Below are positions 56,427 to 64,000 of a stretch of DNA of 64,000 bases, in pieces (the stretch's first letter is position 1; every line of letters begins with the position of its first letter). Origin of the DNA: Tritrichomonas foetus (Eukaryota; Parabasalia; Tritrichomonadida; Tritrichomonadidae); NCBI GenBank assembly GCA_001839685.1, contig MLAK01000587.1, positions 33,155 to 97,154 on the forward strand, given 5' to 3'. The notes under the pieces are model-generated. The model saw only the letters and a list, made by a program, of their open reading frames with translations. It searched no databases and had not been told where the DNA came from. Both the position numbers and the translations under genes were made by a program.

Positions 56427-57704
56427 ATGAGCGAAGTGATATCTATTTCACTTTCGTCACATGGGTTATCAAACATTTTAAAAACGTGTAACGACTTTCA
56501 TTTTAAAATCGGTAAAAGGTTATATCCATGCAACCAGTTTCATGCACAGTTTATTTCTCCTAAAGTTTCTAAACAATTAATCACTGATGCAAGTAATAGT
56601 AAATTTGAGATTAAAGCTAACGGATCAAGGTATCATAAAGTATTTAAGCATTTTATTAAAATTCTAAACGGTGAAGAAATTTCTGTGAAATTGAAATATG
56701 CTGATGTTTTTATTGACATTTGTCAACAACTTGGTAATGTTGAGCTTCTTGATACGATTTATTCACTGAGCCAGCAAGAAATCACAACTGAAAATGCAAT
56801 TCAATTATTACAATTGAAGAATTCTTTTGGCGGGAAAATCAAGCAAGAAGCCAATTTTATTGCTTCAAATTTTGATGCTTTTCCAGAAGAAGATTTAATG
56901 AATTTATCAACTGATTTATTATTTGATATTTTATCAAATACAAATTTAACAATCGATAGTGAAGATTATGTTTTTAATTTTATCAAAAAATTGATTGATA
57001 AAGATTCTAAAGCAAAATATTTACTCAGTACCGTTAATGTAATAAATTTGTCATCTGAAAATCTTAGTAAATATTTTTCAATGATTTCATTCGAGGATTT
57101 AACATCAGAAATGTGGGTGAAAATATCAAAAAAATTCGCTCCTCCAAATGAAAATTCTGAAGATAATAATATTCATATTGATTTTCCAACAAATATAAAT
57201 GAACCATTTAATGGTATTATTTTTCATCTCAATCAAGAAAATAGTGGAAATTGTTATAAAAAAGGAATTGTTGATATAAAAGCTTCTTCAAATGGCTTCA
57301 ATGATTGCTCTGATTTAATTGATAACAATTTCAGAGGTTCCTGGTGTTCAGAAGAACACTCACGAAGTTGGTGGATGATTGATTTCAAACAGAATAGAGT
57401 TTCTTTATGTGGATATACACTAAAAACTCAATCGGGTGGAGTTGGAGCTGGTCATTTAAAAAATTGGAAATTGGAAGGAAGTAATAATGAGAAAAGTTGG
57501 ACTGTTTTAGATTCACAAGCCAATAATTTTGATTTGAATGGTTCATCGTTAACGCATACTTGGAATATTAAATTATCACAGCCATATAGATACATCCGAA
57601 TTCGAACAACTGGGCTAAATCATAGAGGATATAAATCTTTGTACATTGCTGGAATTGAATTCTTTGGAAATATAATTAATGAAACAAACAAAAAAGATTC
57701 ATGA
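56427..57704 (+). CDS. BTB/BACK protein with F5/8 type C (discoidin) domain
   Basis: The 425-residue protein has an N-terminal divergent BTB fold (about 15-100, including KRLYPCNQFHAQFISPKVSK) and a helical BACK-like region to about 235. The C-terminal F5/8C discoidin-like domain spans about 255-420: GSWCSEEHSRSWWMIDFKQN, CGYTLKTQSGG, NWKLEGSNNEKSWTVLDSQ, and RYIRIRTTG. There is no signal peptide, so the discoidin domain is intracellular, as in large BTB-F5/8C families of trichomonads and Entamoeba. A role as a ubiquitin-ligase adaptor or scaffold is possible but unproven. Upstream, TCATTCAATTTT 10-20 bp before the ATG resembles an initiator. Confidence 0.85.
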   Translation: MSEVISISLSSHGLSNILKTCNDFHFKIGKRLYPCNQFHAQFISPKVSKQLITDASNSKFEIKANGSRYHKVFKHFIKILNGEEISVKLKYADVFIDICQQLGNVELLDTIYSLSQQEITTENAIQLLQLKNSFGGKIKQEANFIASNFDAFPEEDLMNLSTDLLFDILSNTNLTIDSEDYVFNFIKKLIDKDSKAKYLLSTVNVINLSSENLSKYFSMISFEDLTSEMWVKISKKFAPPNENSEDNNIHIDFPTNINEPFNGIIFHLNQENSGNCYKKGIVDIKASSNGFNDCSDLIDNNFRGSWCSEEHSRSWWMIDFKQNRVSLCGYTLKTQSGGVGAGHLKNWKLEGSNNEKSWTVLDSQANNFDLNGSSLTHTWNIKLSQPYRYIRIRTTGLNHRGYKSLYIAGIEFFGNIINETNKKDS

Positions 57705-58319
57705 TTCTATATATCAAACAATGATGATTTTGTTGACCCCATATTTTATTTAATTTTTTGGAGCCTATTAATCATCAATGATTCTGAAATAGAAAGTATT
57801 ATTTGTAAAGATGAAAATCTAACATGGATTAAATTCATTCAAAAATTATTTTTGAACCTGCTTATCAAGTGTATGCAATATTAATAATAAACAAAGATAG
57901 TAGTATGTTTTTTAAAAAAATATTGATTTCTTATATATTACACCTAGAAAAAATTGAATTGCGATTCTAATTATCTTGAGTGCTAAATCTATTTTTTTTT
58001 CTTTGAATAATATTATTGGATAAAAAAAGTTATCTCTATTGATACAAAATATGTAAATAGGAAAGAGAAATGGGATTAGGGTTGGTTACAAAATAATTCA
58101 GTAATTCTATTATAATTGAATTGATAATAGAAATAGTTTGATAAAGTACATACAAATGTATTCAATTTGATAACTATGTACACAATTTTGAATATTTTCT
58201 TATTTGAATAGATGTATACAAACCAAATAGTCTTAACGTACGAAATCACTAAAATGATCCTTATCATCAGTATTACTTAATACCATCAGTCAAAAATCAA
58301 AACCCAAATAACTAAAAGA
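57705..58319. other. AT-rich spacer, no gene seen
   Basis: Homopolymer A/T runs and short chance frames only. Confidence 0.5.
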
Positions 58320-58927
58320 ATGACGAAAATTTCCCTTATCGCAAACTTCGCAAATGGCCGAATTCAAAAATATTTCGAAAATGATTCTGAAGAAGCTATT
58401 GTTTCAGTTTTCGGGTGAACAGCTTTCAGTCAATTGTTAAATCTATTTTTTATAGTTATGAGCCATATTTATTCATAGTTTTGAAATTTTGCAACAATTA
58501 AACCGAAAAAAGAGCGATTTTGGAGGAAGCCTAAAAAAAAATTGTGAGAAGCTTTTTTTCCAAGAATCACAAAGATTATAATACTGCTTCCCATAATTCT
58601 ATTTACACTTCTTCTATCGATTTTTAATTAAAAATCGCGAAAATTTTGATAGTTTTAACTCAGTGATGTTGAATTAATTCAATTTCCATTTGACAAATAT
58701 GAATGTATTGAAATCTTTTCTGTCATAAAATTTTAGTATATGAAGAAAATAGACTGGCAGTCCTCAACAGCACATTCTCAAGCAGGGATACAGATACAAC
58801 GATTGAAAGACCAAATCAAGAAAAATGGAATCCAATATGTTTTTTTCCAGACTCGATGCCAAGTGAATTTTCTGATGACTCGCCATTTAGATGGCAAAAC
58901 ATTCGTAATCTTCTCATTGATGCCTAA
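58320..58927 (+). pseudogene. Possible decayed gene, two coding-like fragments
   Basis: An ATG at 58320 opens 32 codons of normal composition (KISLIANFANGRIQKYFEND...) before a stop. About 300 bp later a frame open from 58712 to 58927, without its own ATG at the start, reads DTTIERPNQEKWNPICFFPD and ends SPFRWQNIRNLLIDA. The two may be the ends of one broken gene. No family recognised; chance open frames cannot be excluded. Confidence 0.3.
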
Positions 58928-59522
58928 ATTTTTTTTATTTATATCAAAATTATTAATATTTTTTTTATACTTCATTTTTGTATTTTGGAAAACATTATAA
59001 TTTTTGATGGAGGGTCATATGATAATAAAAAGCACGATTTATGATAATAAATAATCAAGATATTAATGCTATAAAATCACTTTTTATCTCAATAATTCTC
59101 AGAAATTTCTGTTGGGTTTATTTTTTTCTCACAATTTTTTTTTGGATTTGGTTTTCTCTGTATCTTGATTTTTAAATTATAATATTTATATATTATTAAT
59201 AGGATTACAATTAAATAATTTTTAGATGACAATAATATCAACAATTATTCATTTAGATCTCTCAATAGTCTTCTACATCTAGATCTAGTTAGTTTGTATA
59301 CATCTATTTGAATATTTGCTTGATTACATATGGTATCTGAAAAAGTTTGATTTGAATGTAACTTTTTTTTCTCAAAGATTTGTTTCTGAATCTGCTTCAA
59401 ATTCATAACTAAACGTTAAGAATTTTATAAATTATTTAAAAAGTTTATCACAATCATTAGAATATATTTGAAAAAGTTATAGGAAATTACATAAACATTT
59501 TGATTGATTATTAGAAGATTAA
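58928..59522. other. AT-rich spacer upstream of the E2F gene
   Basis: T-runs (for example near 59100-59145) and a CTAGATCTAG palindrome near 59279. No gene recognised. Confidence 0.45.
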
Positions 59523-60299
59523 ATGAATTATTTCCAGAACGACTTTGGACAACCCTATCAACTCTTCCAAGTTTCATATCAAACCCCGAAAATTAAGCAA
59601 ACCGATGACTTAAAGTTGGCGATTCAGATGTTGATTGGCGATCTTGAACAGTCAATTAATAAAACGCAGGCGATTACTTTACTTACTCAGAAATACAATA
59701 TAAAAAGGCGAAGGCTATATGATGTAATTAACGTTTTCTCCTCAATTGGTTGTTGCAACAAGTCAGGTCTCGATCATCTCGTTTGGTACGGAAAAAACAT
59801 GCTTGGAGCTAAACTTGAGCAGCTGAAAGAAAAGTTTCAAGTCCACAACAAAGAAATGACTCTTCAGGAGCTCTTTCCCATTTCAGGATGTATCGGAATA
59901 TCTAATTTAACGGTTTGCTTCCTGCTGTTGTTCTTTGCATTAAAAACAAACAGACTAGATTTGAGATTTGTCGGAAATTTATTTTCAAGACAGACAAGTC
60001 GCTACAAAACCACATTGTGTAAATTATATCAAATTAGTTACATTTTGGGCTCGATCGGAATTACCAATCGTACAAACCAAGTGTGCGAGGTCGTCCTTAA
60101 CGATCCATATTATAATGAAAATATTGTTCCTGATGAAGAAGACGATAAAACTGAAAATGTCAATCCATTTTCTATTTCTTCACTTTTGAACAAACCAGAA
60201 AAACCAAATCAAATTGAAAAATACATTTCTGATCGAAGGAAAGAGTTCAAAGATTTGTTCATTCAAAGCATATCAAGCAAATCCATAATAATGCCATAA
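59523..60299 (+). CDS. E2F-family transcription factor with two winged-helix domains
   Basis: The 258-residue protein has a first E2F DNA-binding domain at about residues 28-92, with the hallmark RRRLYDVINVFSSIGCC followed by LDHLVWYG. A second, divergent winged helix lies at about 125-190 (ISNLTVCFLLLFFALKTNRL, then TTLCKLYQISYILGSIG), where RRLYDI becomes CKLYQI. Two tandem domains without a dimerisation or retinoblastoma-binding region is the layout of atypical E2F7/E2F8 and plant DEL repressors, which bind TTTSSCGC-type sites as monomers and restrain cell-cycle genes. The acidic C-terminal segment is short. A DP-like partner may be unnecessary. Confidence 0.8.
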   Translation: MNYFQNDFGQPYQLFQVSYQTPKIKQTDDLKLAIQMLIGDLEQSINKTQAITLLTQKYNIKRRRLYDVINVFSSIGCCNKSGLDHLVWYGKNMLGAKLEQLKEKFQVHNKEMTLQELFPISGCIGISNLTVCFLLLFFALKTNRLDLRFVGNLFSRQTSRYKTTLCKLYQISYILGSIGITNRTNQVCEVVLNDPYYNENIVPDEEDDKTENVNPFSISSLLNKPEKPNQIEKYISDRRKEFKDLFIQSISSKSIIMP

Positions 60300-60651
60300 T
60301 TTTTTCATCATAATTTTATAATGATTATGACTATTCTTTTAATATTGTAAATTTAATATAAAATTGTGTTTGAATAAATAAATAAAAATAAAGATAATAA
60401 AGTAAAGATATAAATAAATTATCTGAATGAGTAGACAAATGACAAAACTCGAGCATGAAGGCTACATTCCTGATCAAAATAGTATGAATTTGAAATAATT
60501 TTTATTATTTCAATGATTAATTCAAGAAGTCGTGATTTTTTTTATTTTTTTTAATGGGCTTTGTTAAAACAGTAAAGAATGTATGAAGTTTTAATATTAT
60601 TAATAAAGATTGTTTACATGTTTTTTATGTTTTCATTGTATTATCATTCAG

Positions 60652-60861
60652 AGTACCTGAAAGTCTATTCACGTGAATCGACTTTCTTACAACATGTTAT
60701 TATATTTTGATGCTGGATTCACGTGAAGTTGCTATTTTTTTATCATTTCTTATCATGCCTTCTAACGAGTAGCACCTATTCATTCCCAGGAATATACTCA
60801 ACCTTTATTATATTCCAGATTATAAAGGGAAAAAAGTGACTTTTATTTACTTTCAGGTACT
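60652..60861. repeat. 13-bp inverted repeats enclosing CACGTG palindromes
   Basis: AGTACCTGAAAGT (60652-60664) and its exact reverse complement ACTTTCAGGTACT (60849-60861) bound a 210-bp block. Inside are a 28-nt palindrome with one mismatched pair (60659-60686) and another TTCACGTGAA. It could be a small non-autonomous inverted-repeat element or a cluster of bHLH-type E-box sites. Confidence 0.8.
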
Positions 60862-60907
60862 TTTTTCATTCATTTTTCACTTTTTCATTTTGTTTAATTA
60901 GAAAAGC

Positions 60908-60929
60908 ATTTGAACTAATTAGTTCAAAT
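60908..60929. repeat. Perfect 22-nt palindrome
   Basis: The arm ATTTGAACTAA is followed directly by its reverse complement TTAGTTCAAAT, with no loop. Such a site can be a dimeric-protein operator or a cruciform. Confidence 0.9.
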
Positions 60930-61318
60930 GATTACTTACTTTTGTTAGTATCCTGTAAGTTCTATTGATCATCCATGTTTCGGATTAGGAAAATATTATT
61001 TAGTTTATTGGGATTATTTACTGAATAAACTAAAAGACACACTCTCAAGTTATATAAAATTTTACTTTGTGTAAAGTTCGATTGATGAAAAGTGTATGCA
61101 AAAAGAATTATCGGTGATTTCATATTGTATCGATTTTAATGGTGATTCCTACTGAATTCTCGTTCTTATTCTTAGTCACAGGAGAACAGTGAAAGGAATA
61201 AATGACAATATTAATATCTTTGTTTAAACATGATAGTTTGGGAGAAATCCGGTGAACTCAATTTTCAATGGTGATTATTCGAAAAAAAGTACGATAGAAA
61301 ATTTTCTTCCGAATTCAA

Positions 61319-61915
61319 ATGTTTTTTGGAATTGTTTTTTGTTTAGCTCTGCTAAACGAACTCTCGAATTCGAGCACAAATAACCCACCATACACAATTG
61401 AAGAAATAACAGACACGCCCAAAATTGGCGACGAAACCAAACCAATCTTAACATCAGCAGTCGAAACAGATTTCCCAACAAAACTTCCAACAGAAAACCC
61501 GCCAACACCAATTCCTCCCACTGAAAACCCACCAACCGAAAACCCACCAACAACTCAACCGACAACACCAATTCCACCAACTGAAAACCCACCAACTCAA
61601 CAGCCACAAACAACTCAGCCACCAACAGAAGCACCAACTTCACCTACGGCAACTCCACTTCCACCAACACCGACCACAACCGACGATAGATCACCAACTC
61701 AATTCGAAACAGACACAACTCCAGTAACCGAACAGCCATCGCCAACTTTCAACAAGAAAAATAATTTCAGTCTCATCATCGCCCTTACGGTCGCCGCCGT
61801 AACAATGGTCGTCGGATTAATTATTCTTGGTATTTGTTATAGAAATCACCGTCGTAGATTCGAGCTCTCTGAGTCAATGATGACACCAATTGTTAGAACA
61901 GAATTGATCGACTAA
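61319..61915 (+). CDS. Short mucin-like type I membrane protein
   Basis: The 198-residue protein has a short signal peptide (MFFGIVFCLALLNELSNSS) and a Pro/Thr-rich stalk of about 90 residues made of PTENPPT-type repeats, dense in potential O-glycosylation sites. One transmembrane helix at about residues 153-175 (LIIALTVAAVTMVVGLIILG) is followed by a basic stop-transfer (YRNHRRRFE) and a short tail. No folded ectodomain is present, so it is essentially a glycosylated stalk, perhaps contributing to the surface coat. The tail ESMMTP loosely recalls the MMMMY tail of the beta-helix surface protein. The stop is within TAAA. The repeat codons are likely to vary in number. Confidence 0.8.
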   Translation: MFFGIVFCLALLNELSNSSTNNPPYTIEEITDTPKIGDETKPILTSAVETDFPTKLPTENPPTPIPPTENPPTENPPTTQPTTPIPPTENPPTQQPQTTQPPTEAPTSPTATPLPPTPTTTDDRSPTQFETDTTPVTEQPSPTFNKKNNFSLIIALTVAAVTMVVGLIILGICYRNHRRRFELSESMMTPIVRTELID

Positions 61916-62069
61916 AATCGTCTACTAAAATGATAGTTTTTTTTAATGAGATTTTTTGATTTAAATTGTGAAAACTTTATTTAACACTTTTGTAATATTC
62001 ATCAAAGTTTTTGATGTGATTTTCTCTTTGATTTTTGGTTAAATTTGGAAATTGAAAAGACGATAAAGT

Positions 62070-63161
62070 ATGGTTAACAAAACTCTACTTAAGTTAATAC
62101 AAATCTTAGTCATGGAGAAGTTTTCTTATACGATTATCAACAAAGCTGGGATTCAACATATAATTCAGAAAGAAGGAATATGGATGATTAAAGACCACCG
62201 CCAAAAATATCATCAGTTTTTAAATCCATTTGAAAATAAAGATAAAATTACCAAAGCCGAATCGTCTCTATCTGGAAATTTCGTCGCCATGATTGTAAAT
62301 GGCAAATTACATCTCCTGACATTAACAAACGACTCACTCTACGCCGAATTTTTAGATCAAGAAAATAATTTTGTCGATGTTTGTTTTTCTAACCAAGAAA
62401 CGAGAATTTTCGCCCTCGCCAGCAACAAATTTATACTATTTCGAACACTTCCACCGGCCAAAATGCAGGAGTTTGTTTTCTGCTCAGAATATCCAGCAAT
62501 TTCATTTTCACTCAGTGAATCGCAAATGTATTTGACAGTCCGAGTCCAAACTGAGGAGTCAATTGAACAGATGTATTTCCAGCTGCCTGAGCAGTTTGAA
62601 AGAAATGAAATTGATCCAATTGAGTTACAGCCAGTTGAAGAAGCAGACACAGTTGTTTTCAATCCATATTCATTCCCTTCATCAGATGAAGGTGATTTCG
62701 ATGACAATGACCAAAACATGATTCAAGAAATATCAGAAAATAATTCAGAAGAATCGAGACGCATTGAAAATAAGGCATGTGCTCTTTTAGAAAATTGTGC
62801 ACAGCTGGAAATGTACCAGAAAAGATTAGATTCAAGATTAGAAAGAATCGAGCAAAGAAAAAATGCAGTTTTAGAAAAAAACGCAATTTTGAGAAAAAGA
62901 TTCATCAATTCACAAATTCAATTCGCACATCATTTCCGGAGAATTCAAAAATTAATTGAATTGAAAGATAAAGGATGTAAAATTGACAAACTATTCAGGA
63001 CTTATGAAAGTAGTAATGCTACGCTCAATTCAATCAGCTTTCCTAGTCTTGAAGTTGAAGACGATGTTATTTTAGAATTTATGCGACAACAATTTCACGA
63101 TCGTCTTGGTCATTTAGAAAGAGATGTCGAATGTATTCTAGAAAACGTGCAACCAGAATGA
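62070..63161 (+). CDS. Propeller-like plus coiled-coil protein of unknown function
   Basis: The 363-residue protein has an N-terminal half of repeated beta-strands resembling an incomplete WD-type propeller (SGNFVAMIVNGKLHLLTLTN, DVCFSNQETRIFALASNKFI, AISFSLSESQMYLTVRVQ). An acidic linker at about 195-225 and a coiled-coil C-terminal half follow (LEMYQKRLDSRLERIEQRKN onward). A beta-propeller followed by coiled coil recalls Nup82/Nup88 nucleoporins, but I see no specific motif and treat that as speculation. The ATG at 62070 is first; an internal ATG at 62112 (MEKFSYTIINKAG) is a plausible alternative start. Confidence 0.65.
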   Translation: MVNKTLLKLIQILVMEKFSYTIINKAGIQHIIQKEGIWMIKDHRQKYHQFLNPFENKDKITKAESSLSGNFVAMIVNGKLHLLTLTNDSLYAEFLDQENNFVDVCFSNQETRIFALASNKFILFRTLPPAKMQEFVFCSEYPAISFSLSESQMYLTVRVQTEESIEQMYFQLPEQFERNEIDPIELQPVEEADTVVFNPYSFPSSDEGDFDDNDQNMIQEISENNSEESRRIENKACALLENCAQLEMYQKRLDSRLERIEQRKNAVLEKNAILRKRFINSQIQFAHHFRRIQKLIELKDKGCKIDKLFRTYESSNATLNSISFPSLEVEDDVILEFMRQQFHDRLGHLERDVECILENVQPE

Positions 63162-63329
63162 CTTGCACTTTTTTTTATCTATCCATAAAATTATTATTAT
63201 ATTTGTCTATTTTATAAAGAAACAGTAATTCATAACTATTGCTATTCTAGTTTTCGTCTTGAAATAAATGACATATTTTAACGTCAGACTCGAGAATCGA
63301 AAAATGAATGAAATACGATTTTTTTTAGA
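63162..63329. other. AT-rich spacer
   Basis: Nothing recognised apart from T-runs. Confidence 0.5.
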
Positions 63330-63495
63330 GTGCGTGTGAATAGAGAATGTTGTCCACGTTTGCGTAGCAAGTAACATATTTTGTACTCGGATGCAGAGGA
63401 CTTTATGTGCCCGTATTGTGATTATTGAACAAGACGAGTGTGCCCAATGACCGTAACGGGAATGGCTCAACCAGGTCCTTTCAATTTTGAATAGC
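63330..63495. ncRNA. Candidate structured RNA (unassigned)
   Basis: A stretch clearly richer in G and C than surrounding spacer, without a credible reading frame. It has complementary segments AGGAC (63387) / GTCCT (63475) enclosing CCCGT (63410) / ACGGG (63456), and ACTCG (63384) / CGAGT (63435) that would cross them as a pseudoknot. On the plus strand CAATTTTGA (63482-63490) at its end resembles an Sm site, followed by a T5 run near 63503-63508. The motifs of U1, U2, U5, U6, SRP, RNase P or tRNA are not recognisable, so class and strand stay open. Confidence 0.3.
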
Positions 63496-63935
63496 ATTTA
63501 AAATTTTTCTATTCGATAAAGGTTAAATTCATTGACCATGAAATGTGATTTGAAACCGCGATTCTTAATCGTTGTGAATGTATTCGAGAATCATATATCT
63601 CTGATTGATAAATTAATGATATAGAGCTTTAATGAATATATTGTGATTGTTTGCTTTTTTGATATCGTTGTCGAAAATTAGCGGTTATCATAATAGTATT
63701 TTTTCGTTCCATTAAAATGCCTATGTGTAACAATACGATCAAGGTCATCAAAACATTGAATCATACATTTAATTACACTTTTTTAACCATGATTAATTGC
63801 AAATTCACCAAAAATACCATTGAACCAGAGTAACAGCAATCATTTAAAATTTGAAAATATTTCAGATTTCCTCTTAAAATTCCCTGGTACAGTTTGATGT
63901 AACTAATAATAATTTTATATATCCCCTCCTATATG
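63496..63935. other. AT-rich terminal spacer
   Basis: No gene recognised; only chance frames. Confidence 0.45.
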
Positions 63936-63990
63936 AAAGGTTTACAAAATGGTCCCCCAAAGATTTTGTGGGACCATCCCATAAACCTTT
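63936..63990. repeat. Strong interrupted hairpin at window end
   Basis: AAAGGTTTA (63936-63944) and ATGGTCCC (63949-63956) pair with GGGACCAT (63970-63977) and TAAACCTTT (63982-63990) across an internal loop. GC content is well above the neighbourhood. It may be the edge of a repeat element or an RNA hairpin continuing beyond the window. Confidence 0.75.
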
Positions 63991-64000
63991 GTCCTACCAC

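Larger units (their letters stand above)
60300..61318. other. Palindrome-rich gene-free spacer
   Basis: About 1 kb without a gene but with several strong palindromes: a 13-bp inverted repeat pair (60652-60664 and 60849-60861), a 28-nt near-palindrome centred on CACGTG (60659-60686), a second TTCACGTGAA (about 60718-60727), a perfect 22-nt palindrome (60908-60929), and an 11-bp stem with 14-nt loop (60999-61034). Confidence 0.8.

Noticed and set aside
61275..61643. Minus-strand Leu/Val-rich 122-codon frame
   Set aside because: Antisense of the Pro/Thr stalk codons of the mucin-like gene.
63207..63497. 96-codon minus-strand frame with Cys and His residues
   Set aside because: Starts without clear context, covers the GC-richer candidate RNA block, and shows no domain.

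Overview
The window is AT-rich eukaryotic DNA. It most resembles a trichomonad (Parabasalia, Tritrichomonas- or Trichomonas-like). Five things point that way. Genes are almost all intronless and packed on both strands. The one intron found (27881-28049) has the 5' GTATGT and the fused branch-point/3' splice motif ACTAACTCACAG typical of Trichomonas introns. Several genes carry TAAA at the stop codon. Putative TCAYTW-type initiators sit just upstream of some start codons. The gene content (Pmp-like GGA[FIY] surface beta-helix proteins, BTB and F5/8C proteins, GAF-cyclic nucleotide phosphodiesterases, a 7TM-RGS protein, SNF1-like kinases) fits too. The species is inference; no ribosomal or housekeeping marker settles it. 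I saw no operons, Shine-Dalgarno sites, prophage or CRISPR.

Layout. 1-9.1 kb: partial unknown gene (-), kelch protein (-), Vps54 of the GARP tether (-), 7TM-RGS receptor (+), a one-TM protein (-), a SWIRM/SWI3-like chromatin subunit (+). 9.1-19.5 kb: MSH4-like meiotic MutS protein (-), a Cdc48-derived AAA protein with a giant [DN]PF-repeat tail (+), a chromodomain protein (-), a BTB/coiled-coil protein (-). 19.9-25.6 kb: degraded TKL-type kinase, a secreted beta-helix surface protein, a small unknown gene divergent from a Rad9-like checkpoint clamp gene. 25.9-33.8 kb: Asn/Gln/RGG-rich protein, an intron-containing CAMK/SNF1-type kinase, a START protein, a graveyard of deubiquitinase (USP) fragments with a 16-bp minisatellite, and a WD40-like/MYND protein. 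33.98-34.11 kb: a U4 spliceosomal RNA gene. 34.4-50.0 kb: two large GAF-phosphodiesterases (one apparently catalytically dead), a multi-TM protein, a second beta-helix surface protein with a TM anchor, an unidentified pseudogene, and a BRWD/PHIP-like protein. 50.5-63.2 kb: a CHD remodeler fused to FYRN/FYRC, an NXF-type NTF2-like protein, a BTB/F5-8C protein, a double-winged-helix E2F, a palindrome-rich spacer, a short mucin-like membrane protein, and a propeller/coiled-coil unknown. The last 800 bp hold a GC-richer candidate RNA block and a strong hairpin at the very end.

Themes. Chromatin and nuclear genes are frequent (SWIRM, chromodomain, BRWD, CHD-FYR, E2F, Rad9, MSH4, NXF-like, U4 RNA). 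Cyclic-nucleotide and G-protein signalling (7TM-RGS, two GAF-PDEs) and surface display (two beta-helix proteins, one mucin) form the other groups. The most unusual items are the Cdc48 N-D1 module with about 37 [DN]PF motifs replacing D2, the CHD-FYR fusion, the pseudo-phosphodiesterase, the U4 gene, and the intron whose splice sites are bridged by a 14-bp inverted repeat. Start codons were moved inward wherever the open frame begins with TTG or GTG.
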